Source of the DNA: Bacteroidales bacterium UBA2714
GTDB taxonomy: Bacteria > Bacteroidota > Bacteroidia > Bacteroidales > P3
Assembly: GCA_002354035.1 (NCBI GenBank)
Contig: DEKU01000053.1
Location: forward strand, 19,968 to 33,464
DNA length: 13,497 bases
Reading direction: 5' to 3'
A program made the position numbers and the translations under genes. Positions 1 through 8,700 of this stretch are shown here, in pieces (the first letter of the stretch is position 1; each line of letters opens with the position of its first letter). A model generated the notes under the pieces. That model ran no database searches. It had not been told where the DNA came from and was given only the letters and a program-made list of their open reading frames with translations.

Positions 1-297
1 CGGATTTCTTTGAGACTCTTTTCCTGAATGACTGATATTATCGCGTCCCTCTCGGGACGCACACTCCCCCCTCCCTGCTCCCACGGCACTGCACTTTCGC
101 TTGTACCGTGTTATTAAAATCCCGTGCCTCCGGCACGACTCTTTTTTGAGCTAAGAGTAACGTCTCACAATACTAAAAACCCATGCTTCCAGCATACAAT
201 TCCCAGTCCCATGGAAAGTGGCTTGGCCATTCCTATTCACAAATCCCTGTTCTTTCCCTTCATTTATTTCACGGAGCGCCATAATGAAGACTATATT
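1..297. other. gene-free leader with serial small hairpins
   Basis: No convincing coding frame is seen upstream of the nuclease-helicase start at 298. The stretch holds a perfect 7-bp hairpin at 43-60 (GCGTCCC, loop TCTC, GGGACGC), a 6-bp hairpin at 123-137 followed by a T run, and a 5-bp hairpin at 183-195 (ATGCT, loop TCC, AGCAT). The last two share the same TCC loop. No exact Bacteroidota TAnnTTTG promoter box was found. It may be the 3' end and terminator of an upstream transcript plus the 5' UTR of the next gene. Confidence 0.5.
123..147 (+). terminator. possible intrinsic terminator
   Basis: CGTGCC (123-128) pairs with GGCACG (132-137) across a TCC loop. It is followed by ACTC and then six Ts (142-147). 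The hairpin and T run suit a plus-strand terminator for a gene lying left of the window, or an attenuator ahead of the nuclease gene. The stem is short, the loop only three bases and the T run is offset by four bases, so the call is tentative. Confidence 0.35.
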
Positions 298-3072
298 ATG
301 GCAAAGGAAGAATTGCTGCAAGGCAAGATAGAGCATACGCCTAAAGTGTATGTGTATGAGCATGTGGGTGTGCCGGCACATGCTGGCGCGCTGAAGGTGG
401 GCTATACGCTCCGCACGGCAGAGGAGCGCGTGGCCGAACAGAACAAGACGGCACAGGTGGAGTATCGTCTGCTGAGGGTGTGGCCGGCCATGAGGAGCGA
501 CGGCACCACGTTTACGGACAGCACGGTGCACCGGTTATTGGACAGGGCACATGTGCCCAACATCGGCGGGGAGTGGTACCGCTGTAGTTTGCAGACGGTG
601 GAGAGGGCGGTGGCCTCGGCACGGGCGGGAAGCGACACGATGCTGCAACGGACGCGCGACTTTGGCATGCGGCCTGAGCAAGCGTATTTCGTGGGCCGCA
701 CGGCTGACTATTTTGAGGCTTTCGCCGCCGACCCGGGGAACCGAGGACTTATCCCCCACTTCCTGTGGAACGCAAAGATGCGTTTCGGCAAAACGTTTAC
801 GACTTATCAGCTGGCGCGAAGGATGGGCTGGACACGTGTACTGGTGCTGACATTCAAGCCGGCGGTGAGGACGGCCTGGCGCGAAGACTTGATGACCCAT
901 AAGGACTTTGAGGGATGGCAGTTTTGTGAGAAAGGCGAGGACAGGGAGTTTGGGTATGTGAACGAGCGGAAGCCGTTTGTGTGTTTCGCCTCGTTTCAGG
1001 ACGTATTAGGAAGGACGGAGAGCGGCGGTATCAAGGCCACGAATGAATGGATACAGGAAGTGGAGTGGGACTGCATAGTGATAGACGAGTATCACTACGG
1101 GGCTTGGGGAAAGCGGGCAAGGGACTTCTACGACAAGAAAGACCCCGCACTGAAACAGGCGATAGAGGTGGAGGAACTGATGGCAGAGGACGGCGGCAGG
1201 AGAGAGAAAGAAATCCGCGAGCAGTATGACGAGGAGCTGATGCCATTGAGGACAAAGGCATACCTTTATCTGAGCGGGACGCCCTTTAGGGCAATAGCCA
1301 GCGGGGAGTTTATAGAGGAGCAGATATGCAACTGGACCTACAGCGACGAGCAGCGGGCAAAGGCAGAATGGGAGGGCGAGGGCAACCCCTACTTAGCCCT
1401 GCCCAAGATGGTGATGATGACCTACCAGATGCCGGAAGAGATAACCGAGGTGGCGAGTCAAGGCGAGTTTGACGAGTTTGACCTGAACGAGTTCTTCAGG
1501 GCTGACGAGAAGGGGTTCCTACATGAAGAGCATGTGCAAAAATGGCTGGACTTGATACGAGGCAGCTATAAGGAGAACACCGTCTCGGATCTGAAACTGG
1601 GAGGCGAGAAGCCACCTATGCCCTACTGCGACATGAGGCTGGTGGGCTATCTGCAACACACGTTCTGGTTCCTGCCAGGTGTGGCGGCCTGCAAGGCGAT
1701 GGCACGACTGATGGCCAAGCCACACAACAGGTTTTACCACGACTATAACATCTTGGTGGCGGCCGGAGCCGAAGCTGGCATAGGCTCGGAGGCATTGGGA
1801 CCGGTGTTCAATGCCATGAGCGACCCCATGAAGACCAAAACCATCACCCTGTCGTGCGGGAAGCTGTCGACAGGCGTGACAATAAGGCCCTGGACGGGGA
1901 TATTGATGCTGAGGAACACCAGCTCGCCCGAGACCTATTTCCAGACGGCATTCCGCGTGCAATCGCCCTGGACGACGACGGATGTGGACGGGAAGGAGGT
2001 GGTGCTGAAACCGGTGTGCTATGTGTTCGACTTTGCACCCAACCGGGCGTTGCGGCAGGTGCAGGAGTATAGCTGCCAGCTGAATGTGGAGGAGAGCAAC
2101 CCTGAAAAGAAGGTGGAGGAGTTCATCAAGTTCCTGCCCATACTGGCATACGACGGCAGCAGCATGAGAGAGATAGATGCCACCGGGGTGTTGGACATGG
2201 CCATGAGCGGGACGACGGCCACCCTGCTGGCCCGGAGATGGGAGAGCGCGGTGCTGGTGAACGTGGACAATGCCACCCTGCAAAGGCTGATGAACAGCAA
2301 GGAGGCCATGACTGCACTGATGAGCATAGAGGGGTTCCGCACGCTGAACACAGACATTGAGACCATCATCAACAAGAGCGAGCATGTCAAGAAGACAAAG
2401 AAGGATAAGGGGGACGAGATGACCGCCAAGGAGAAGAAAGCCCTGACAGAAGAGGAGAAAGAGTATAAAAGCATGCGAAAACAGATACAAGAGAAGCTGA
2501 TAAAGTTTGCGGCAAGAGTGCCGGTATTCATGTACCTGACCGACCACAGGGAGTATTGCCTCAAAGATGTCATCACGCAACTGGAACCCGAGCTGTTTAG
2601 AAAGGTGACGGGGCTGACGATACGGGACTTCGAGCTGCTGGTGAGTCTTGGGGTGTTCAACGGGGAGAAGATGAATGATGCCGTTTATAAGTTCAAGCGG
2701 TATGAGGATTCGAGCCTTTCGTATACAGGCATAGACATGCACTCGGGCACGGTGATCGGGCTATGGGACACGGCATTGGAAATGGGCAAGACAGGAACAG
2801 TGTACCCCCACGGCAAGGCCGAAGCAGATGATTCAGAAATGAAAGGTAACATGGCAGAGGCCTTGACTGCGGAGGATGAGATGTCCAAGGCCACAAAGGG
2901 GACGAAAGACTGGCGAGAGGTGGCCCCGGGAGACCGTGTGGAACACAAGAGCATCGGGGAGGGAGAGGTGACGGCGGTGGACGAGAAGTACATATTTGTG
3001 CGTTTTGCCGACAGAGAGCGGAAGTTTCTGGCTGTGCAGTCGTTTGAGAAAGGGTATTTGAGGATGATATAA
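298..3072 (+). CDS. GIY-YIG nuclease - SF2 helicase fusion protein
   Basis: A predicted 924-residue cytoplasmic DNA-processing enzyme. Residues about 15-100 look like a T5orf172-type GIY-YIG nuclease: VYVY (17-20), KVGYT (33-37), nearby arginines and a late GGEWY (90-94) carrying the expected glutamate. A superfamily 2 helicase core follows: Walker A-like AKMRFGKT (159-166), Walker B-like VIDEYH (261-266), motif III-like LSGTPF (325-330), and motif V/VI-like CGKLSTGVTIR (520-530) and YFQTAFRVQ (547-555). A lysine- and glutamate-rich linker spans about 690-735. The last 47 residues (GDRVEHKSIGEGEV from 878) resemble the Tudor-like tail of UvrD/PcrA helicases. The ATG at 298 was chosen because the domain begins about 15 residues later; in-frame GTG 124 and ATG 211 add only hairpin-rich, unconserved-looking sequence. 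No methylase or specificity subunit is adjacent, so a restriction or phage-defence role is inference; mobile-element or repair roles are alternatives. Confidence 0.85.
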   Translation: MAKEELLQGKIEHTPKVYVYEHVGVPAHAGALKVGYTLRTAEERVAEQNKTAQVEYRLLRVWPAMRSDGTTFTDSTVHRLLDRAHVPNIGGEWYRCSLQTVERAVASARAGSDTMLQRTRDFGMRPEQAYFVGRTADYFEAFAADPGNRGLIPHFLWNAKMRFGKTFTTYQLARRMGWTRVLVLTFKPAVRTAWREDLMTHKDFEGWQFCEKGEDREFGYVNERKPFVCFASFQDVLGRTESGGIKATNEWIQEVEWDCIVIDEYHYGAWGKRARDFYDKKDPALKQAIEVEELMAEDGGRREKEIREQYDEELMPLRTKAYLYLSGTPFRAIASGEFIEEQICNWTYSDEQRAKAEWEGEGNPYLALPKMVMMTYQMPEEITEVASQGEFDEFDLNEFFRADEKGFLHEEHVQKWLDLIRGSYKENTVSDLKLGGEKPPMPYCDMRLVGYLQHTFWFLPGVAACKAMARLMAKPHNRFYHDYNILVAAGAEAGIGSEALGPVFNAMSDPMKTKTITLSCGKLSTGVTIRPWTGILMLRNTSSPETYFQTAFRVQSPWTTTDVDGKEVVLKPVCYVFDFAPNRALRQVQEYSCQLNVEESNPEKKVEEFIKFLPILAYDGSSMREIDATGVLDMAMSGTTATLLARRWESAVLVNVDNATLQRLMNSKEAMTALMSIEGFRTLNTDIETIINKSEHVKKTKKDKGDEMTAKEKKALTEEEKEYKSMRKQIQEKLIKFAARVPVFMYLTDHREYCLKDVITQLEPELFRKVTGLTIRDFELLVSLGVFNGEKMNDAVYKFKRYEDSSLSYTGIDMHSGTVIGLWDTALEMGKTGTVYPHGKAEADDSEMKGNMAEALTAEDEMSKATKGTKDWREVAPGDRVEHKSIGEGEVTAVDEKYIFVRFADRERKFLAVQSFEKGYLRMI

Positions 3073-3073
3073 T

Positions 3074-3099
3074 AAAAAAGCCCCCAAAGGAGGGGGCTT
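3074..3099 (-). terminator. intrinsic terminator of yebC
   Basis: Bases 3078-3085 (AAGCCCCC) pair with 3092-3099 (GGGGGCTT) around a 6-base loop. Read on the minus strand, the stem runs straight into a T-rich tract (complement of 3074-3079), the classic arrangement. It lies about 33 bases past the yebC stop codon and two bases past the stop of the convergent nuclease-helicase gene. On the plus strand the stem is followed by GGGGGTGA, not Ts, so it is a weak terminator in that direction. A second AT-rich inverted repeat (3109-3115 with 3129-3135) overlaps the yebC stop. Confidence 0.8.
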
Positions 3100-3131
3100 A
3101 GGGGGTGAATAACTATAATGATAGGGGTTAG

Positions 3132-3842
3132 TTATGCCATGTTGTGGAAGACGTTGACTACGTCGTCGTCGTTTTCGAGACGCTCGATAAGGCCGTTGAC
3201 GTCTTCTTGCTCTTCGGGCGAGAGCTCGCGCATGGTAAGGGGTATGCGCTCGAATTTGAAGGATTTGATTTCGAAACCGTGGTCTTCGAGGTACTTGGAT
3301 ATTGGGCCATAGTTTTTGAAATCAGCATAAATCATGATTTCGTCCTCGTCGCGGAAGATTTCATCTATGTCGTAGTCGATGAGTTCGAGTTCCAGCTCGT
3401 CCATATCGATACCTTCTTTGTAGGCTACGACGAAGGAGCATTTGCGCTCGAAAAGGAAGTCGTTCATGCCCATGGTGCCGAGTTCGCCCTTGCCACGCAC
3501 GAAGGCGGCACGGAGGTTGGCGACAGTGCGTGTGGGGTTGTCAGTAGCGGTCTCGACCACGAAGGCTGTGCCGTGAGGCCCTTTGCCATCGTATACGACC
3601 TCTTTGTAGGCGGACTTATCTTTCTCGGTGGCGCGCTTGATGGCACGCTCGACATTCTCTTTGGGCATGCTCTCGCTCTTGGCTGTGGCCATGAGCAGAC
3701 GGAGTCGGAGGTTGCTGGAGGGGTCGGGGCCACCGGCGAGGACGGCGAGTTCGATTTCTTTTCCGATTTTGGTGAACGTGCGGGCCATGTGTCCCCAACG
3801 TTTCAGTTTGCGCGCTTTGCGATATTCAAATGCTCTTCCCAT
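3132..3842 (-). CDS. yebC: YebC/TACO1-family regulatory protein
   Basis: This 236-residue protein is full length for the family. Its N-terminus MGRAFEYRKARKLKRW is the Bacteroidota version of the family start. Further family blocks are GGPDPSSNLRLR (37-48), MPKENVERAIKRA (59-71), YDGKGPHGTAF (84-94) and DNPTRTVANLR (101-111); an acidic C-terminal half follows. Members were long annotated as DNA-binding transcriptional regulators (PmpR type). More recent work on YebC and mitochondrial TACO1 links the family to ribosomes and translation of difficult proline stretches; which role applies here cannot be read from sequence. It lies 102 bases downstream of the SulP gene on the same strand with no evident terminator or promoter box between them, so co-transcription is possible. 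A strong hairpin terminator follows it. Family assignment is firm. Confidence 0.96.
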   Translation of the reverse strand: MGRAFEYRKARKLKRWGHMARTFTKIGKEIELAVLAGGPDPSSNLRLRLLMATAKSESMPKENVERAIKRATEKDKSAYKEVVYDGKGPHGTAFVVETATDNPTRTVANLRAAFVRGKGELGTMGMNDFLFERKCSFVVAYKEGIDMDELELELIDYDIDEIFRDEDEIMIYADFKNYGPISKYLEDHGFEIKSFKFERIPLTMRELSPEEQEDVNGLIERLENDDDVVNVFHNMA

Positions 3843-3871
3843 TGGTGTGAGGTAAGAATTATGAACTAAGA

Positions 3872-3940
3872 ACTATGAGGTTCGTCGTTCGGGTTATACT
3901 ATTATTATTTTGATTACTATGAGGTTCGTTTGTTCGGGTT
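3872..3940. repeat. pair of imperfect 24/25-bp direct repeats
   Basis: Copies at 3872-3895 and 3916-3940 share ACTATGAGGTTCGT and then GTTCGGGTT, differing by one inserted base and one substitution. They sit in the 102-base gap between the SulP stop and the yebC start. Just left of the first copy is a further simple motif (ATGAACTAAGAACTATGA). No protein or promoter is associated with them; they may be a small intergenic duplication or a regulatory repeat ahead of yebC. Confidence 0.7.
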
Positions 3941-3944
3941 GCGT

Positions 3945-5702
3945 TTATTGGTTGTTCTTTGTTGCCAGCTCTTGTTTCAGGAAAACTGTGCAGTCTTCGA
4001 AGGTTTTGAAGGTATGCTCTTCGGGGACTACGGCCGGGATGACGTTGAGGGTGCGAAGCATATACATGGGCTGGGGCTGGATGATGGTCATGAGGACGGT
4101 GATGCCGCGGGCTTGGAGGTCCTTGATGGCGGTCTCCATGGCATAGAGGCCGGACTGGTCCATAAAGCTGACGAGTTTCATGCGGATGATGACCACCTTG
4201 GCATCGGAGGGAACATCTTCCATCACTTCTTTGAACTTGTTGATGGTGCCGAAGAATATCGGGCCGTTGAGGCGCTGGATGTAGATATGCTGGCGCATCT
4301 CGTCGGTGATGCCGCCTTCGTCGCTCCAGGGGACAGTCTTGTCGAAATTGGGCAGGCCGGGGTCGGGCAAGCCTTTGCGGAGGTCGGCCGAAGTCATGGT
4401 GGAGGAGCTGTAACCTCCCTCAACAAGATCGCTGGCGCGTTTCATAAAGAGGACACAGGCGATGACCATGCCGATGCCGACGGCGGTGAGGAGGTCGACA
4501 AAGACGGTGACAAGGAAAACGACCACAAGGACGACTGCATCGGCTTTGGGGATTTTGAAGAGGTCCTTGAAGCCTTTGAAGTCGATAATGCCCCAACCGA
4601 CGGTGATAAGGATGCCCGCCAGGACTGAAAGTGGCACATACTTGACAAGGCTGCCCAGACCGAGCAGGACAGCGAGAAGGAGCAAGGCGTGGACCATGCC
4701 GCTGATTTGAGTGCGGCCGCCACTCTTGACATTGACAACGGTACGCATGGTGGCACCGGCACCGGGAAGGCCGCAGAAGAGACCGGCAACGGCATTGCCG
4801 ATGCCCTGGCCGATGAGCTCGCGGTTGCTATTGTGCTTGGTTTTGGTGATATTGTCGGCCACGACGGAGGTCAACAGTGTGTCGATGGAGCCCAGACCTG
4901 CAAGGGTGAGACCGGGGATGACGGAGGCCTTGAGGACAGCAAGCCAGTTGATGGAGGACATGTCGATGCCCGCTTTGGCAAAGAACGGGAGCGGAAGGCC
5001 AGAGGGAATCTCGCCAATGATGAGGCTGCTGTCGAGGTTGCAGAAAAGGGAGATGACCGTCATCACAATCAAAGCCACAAGGGTGGCGGGAACCTTTTTG
5101 GTTACAAGGGGGAAAAGCTGGATGATGAGAATGGTGCCAATGCCAAGCAACAGGGCTGTGACAGAGATGCCATGAGAGACGGCCTCGGGAATGCCCACAA
5201 GGAGGTCGACCATGGTGCCGGAGCCTTTAAGTCCTACGAGGGGATAGAGCTGCTGGAGGATGATGATGACACCGATGCCGCTCATGAAACCTGACAGGAC
5301 GGGATAGGGTATATAGCGGATATATTTCCCCAACTTAATGACACCAAACAGAATCTGGAAGAGGCCGCAAAAAAGGCCAGCAAGAGCCATGCTGATGAGT
5401 ACGTCGGAAAGGTTGCCACCGGACGAGGCCCAAACACCACCGATGAGGGTGGCGGTGACGACAGTCATAGGACCTGTGGGGCCACTGATTTGGCTGTGTG
5501 TGCCGCCAAAGAGGGCAGCAAAGAATCCGAGCATGGTGGCTCCGACGATGCCAGCCAGGGCACCCATGGATGCAGCAGAGGGATCATTGACTCCGCCAAA
5601 AGCCTGAATGCCGAAGGCAAGAGCGAGAGGTAAGGCAACAATGCCAGCGGTGACACCGCCGAAAAGGTCGCCTTTGATGTTGTTGGTTTCGATAAACTTC
5701 AT
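3945..5702 (-). CDS. SulP-family inorganic anion transporter with STAS domain
   Basis: A 585-residue inner-membrane transporter of the SLC26/SulP family, complete in length. The first 420 residues or so are a run of hydrophobic segments with the family hallmark QISGPTGPMT (71-80) in the third transmembrane region, a conserved GLGSIDTLLTSVVAD block (269-283) and GLPGAGATMRT (311-321). A cytoplasmic STAS domain follows at about 470-578 with the characteristic DQSG loop (515-518). SulP proteins move sulfate, bicarbonate or other small anions, usually with sodium or protons; the substrate cannot be decided here, and no carbonic anhydrase or sulfur-assimilation gene is adjacent. The ATG at 5702 lies about 55 bases downstream of a Bacteroidota promoter box. 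The gene probably has its own promoter and may read through into yebC. Confidence 0.95.
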   Translation of the reverse strand: MKFIETNNIKGDLFGGVTAGIVALPLALAFGIQAFGGVNDPSAASMGALAGIVGATMLGFFAALFGGTHSQISGPTGPMTVVTATLIGGVWASSGGNLSDVLISMALAGLFCGLFQILFGVIKLGKYIRYIPYPVLSGFMSGIGVIIILQQLYPLVGLKGSGTMVDLLVGIPEAVSHGISVTALLLGIGTILIIQLFPLVTKKVPATLVALIVMTVISLFCNLDSSLIIGEIPSGLPLPFFAKAGIDMSSINWLAVLKASVIPGLTLAGLGSIDTLLTSVVADNITKTKHNSNRELIGQGIGNAVAGLFCGLPGAGATMRTVVNVKSGGRTQISGMVHALLLLAVLLGLGSLVKYVPLSVLAGILITVGWGIIDFKGFKDLFKIPKADAVVLVVVFLVTVFVDLLTAVGIGMVIACVLFMKRASDLVEGGYSSSTMTSADLRKGLPDPGLPNFDKTVPWSDEGGITDEMRQHIYIQRLNGPIFFGTINKFKEVMEDVPSDAKVVIIRMKLVSFMDQSGLYAMETAIKDLQARGITVLMTIIQPQPMYMLRTLNVIPAVVPEEHTFKTFEDCTVFLKQELATKNNQ

Positions 5703-5757
5703 ATAATAAACTGTGTATAAATATATTGCTTTTAGTTTAGACGCTGAAAGATGTTTG

Positions 5758-5765
5758 CAAAGTTA
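5758..5765 (-). promoter_or_regulatory. Bacteroidota -7 promoter box for the SulP gene
   Basis: The minus strand reads TAACTTTG here, an exact match to the Bacteroidota -7 consensus TAnnTTTG, followed by CAAAC. It would place transcription start about 45-50 bases before the SulP ATG. No TTTG element is seen at the expected -33 spacing; one TTTG lies only a few bases upstream, so the call rests on the -7 box and location. Confidence 0.6.
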
Positions 5766-5795
5766 CACAAATAATTTGGATTGGCGGATGGCTGA

Positions 5796-8700
5796 CTACC
5801 TTTTAATTACACGACGCACGGTTTTGCCTTGAGCAAAGGAGATGCGGAGTGTGTAGCTGCCAGCAGCCAGGGAGGAGATGTCGATACTGTTGGTATTGTC
5901 AAAAACGGCCACCCGTCTGCCCAATCGGTCGTAGACCTCGATTCTGAGAACGTTTTCGGCATCGACGGTCAACCGGCCAGCTGTGGGGTTGGGGTATACC
6001 GAGACCTGGCTGAAAGTGGGATCGTCGGGGACGGCAATGCCGCTATTAATGGTGAGCTGGAGGACAACAGTGCTGTCGCATCCCTCGGCAGTTTGGCCCA
6101 CGAAGATATAATCGCCGCTCTGGGTGTAGGTTTCGCCGTTCCAGTAGTAGCTGTTATTGGCAGTGACCTGAACCGTGTCGATGACGCTGCGATGGAGTGT
6201 GAGGTGCAGATGCAGGACACTGTCGCAACCGTGTTGCGAAACTTCGAGATGCTGGGCAGAGGTGGTGGGGTCGGTGAAGAGTGAGTCGTACCAGACATAG
6301 GAGTCGCAAGCGGTGTCGTACACGGTGGTGTGGTAGGTGGGATGGATGGTGAGCATGAGGGTATCGCTGCTGCTGCACCCCTCGGAATTGAGGTAGGCGT
6401 AGGTATAGATGCCGGATGTGTCATAGTCCTGCCCGTTCCAGCTATATTGGTCGCAGGCCTCTTGGGCATAGGTATTGAAGGTGCCGTGGTTGATTGTGAG
6501 CATGAGGTAAATAACACTGTCGCAACCTGCGGAATTGGTGACGGTGAAGAAGGCTTCGGAGTTATCGGCGGTGTAGGTGACGCTGTCCATCCATGTCAAG
6601 CTGTCGCAGGCTGCTACGACATCGGTGCTATAGCTGCTGTGGTTGATGGTGAGATTCAATGTTACAATACTGTCACATCCTTGAGAATTGAGCAAGTACA
6701 AGACGGGGGTTGAGGTGCTGTTTGTAAAGGTGTTGCCGTACCATGTGTAGCTATCGCAAGCCGTTTGGACATCAATGCCTGTGCTGCTATTATTGATAGT
6801 CAAGTGCAAGGTGACCAGGCTGTCACATCCAGCGTAGTTGGAGATGGTGTATTGGTCGGTGTAATTGTCGCTGGTGTAGGTGACGCCGTTAATCCAATAA
6901 TAGGCATCGCACGCAATGATTGAGTCAATACCTGACGAACGATGATTGACAGTAAGATTGAGGGACACTATGCTGTCGCACCCTTCGCTATTGGTGAGGG
7001 TGTCGGTCAAAGTAGTGGTCTCAGTCAGTGTCAAACCATGCCAGAGGAATGTGTCGCAAACCTGATAGGTTTCTGCCACACGATCGCTGTGGCGGATGTT
7101 GAGTTGGAGGGTGACAACGCTATCGCAACCCACGGAGTTGGTCATGAACCATACCGGTGTGGAGGTGCTGCTACGGAAAATCTGTCCATGCCACAAGAAG
7201 CTGTCGCAGGCGGTCTGCACATCGGCATAGAGGGTGCTGTTGCGGATGGTGAGATAGAGTGTGTCGACATTGGTACAGGTGGAATAAAGGCTGTGGTCGT
7301 AGGTGTAGGTGCCGCTGCTGGTATAGACGTTACCATTCCAGTTATAGGCATCGCAGGCTGTGACTTGGAAAGAGGTGTCGTGCTGAGCGTTGACTATGAG
7401 ATACAGTGTATCGGTGCTGGGACAACCGGCGGCATTGGTATAGTTGTGGGTATATACCCCGTCTGCCGTATAATTCTGGCCATGCCAGGTGTAGCTTTCG
7501 CATGCAGCCTCGTGATAGCTATCGTGGGTGCTCCTGTTCAGCGTGAGAATAAGGTTGACCGAGCTGTCGCAGCCAAGGGTGGTTTGTGTCACGAACACTG
7601 GCGTGGAGGTGCTGGACCGATAGGTTACGCCATGCCATGTGTAGCTGTCGCAGGCCTCGACCTGCTCGGTGACAAACTGCGAATGGTTGACTGTGAGGTG
7701 TAATGTCACAACGCTGTCGCAACCATAGCGATTGGTGAGGGTGTCGCTTTGAACAGTAGACTCGTTCAGGATGAATCCATGCCATCTGTATTGGTCGCAC
7801 ACTGTAGCTTGCTCGTCAATATGGTTGCTATGATTAACTACGAGGTGCAAGGTGACCACGCTGTCACATCCTTCAGCGTTCTGTTCAATGAAGGTGGGTG
7901 TGTCGGTACTGGAGGTGTAGGTCACCCCGTGCCAGGAGAAGCGGTCGCAGACTGTGTGCTGTTCCGAACCTGCGTTGCTGTGTCTTATTGTGAGATGAAG
8001 GGTGACGACGCTGTCGCATCCGCTCACATTGGTTTCGGTGAAGGTGGGGGTGGTGGTGCTGGAGGTATAGGTGGTGCCATGCCATGTGAACTGGTCGCAC
8101 ACCGACTGGTTTTCAATACCTGTATTGCTGTAATTCACAGTGAGCTGTAGAGTAACGACGCTGTCGCAACCGACGGCGTTGGTCAGCGTGTCGGTCACAA
8201 CTGATGAGGCTGAAAGGGTATGCCCGTGCCATGTATAGCTATCGCAGGCCGTGTGGACCTCACTTCCGGATGTGCTGTGATTGATGGTCAGATGGAGTGT
8301 CACAACGCTGTCGCATCCGGCCACATTCTGTTCCCTGAAAGTGGGAGCTTGTGTGCTTGAGGTATATCGTATTCCATGCCATGTGTATTCATCGCATGCT
8401 CTGCGAATCTCCACACCACTATTGCTATAGTGCACATTGAGATATAGGGTGTCAATATTAGTACATGGCGACCCTGGAGCACTATGGTCATACAGGTATA
8501 CACCGGACATGGCGTATTCTTGACCATTCCAACGATAGCTGTCGCATGCTGTCACATGGTAGGAGGTGTCGTCGTGCATGCTGACATTCAGGTGGAGTGT
8601 GTCAACACTGGCACAGCCTTCGCCGTTGGTGTAAGGATAGGTATACACTCCTGTATTTGTATAGGTCTGCCCATGCCAGGTGTAGCTTTCGCATGCATCT

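Noticed and set aside
124..297. N-terminal extension of the nuclease-helicase from GTG 124 or ATG 211
   Set aside because: The added residues match no domain and are encoded by a hairpin- and T-run-containing leader; ATG 298 sits just ahead of the GIY-YIG domain.
1519..2742. 407-codon minus-strand frame opposite the nuclease-helicase
   Set aside because: His/Leu/Gln-rich translation with no recognisable domain; it lies wholly inside a plus-strand gene with clear helicase motifs.
3078..3099. The hairpin as terminator of the plus-strand nuclease gene
   Set aside because: The stem is followed on the plus strand by G-rich sequence, not Ts; the T tract is on the minus-strand side.
3144..3869. 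Plus-strand frame opposite yebC, and a similar one at 3930-4628 opposite the SulP gene
   Set aside because: Both are antisense shadows of well-recognised protein families, with low-complexity translations.
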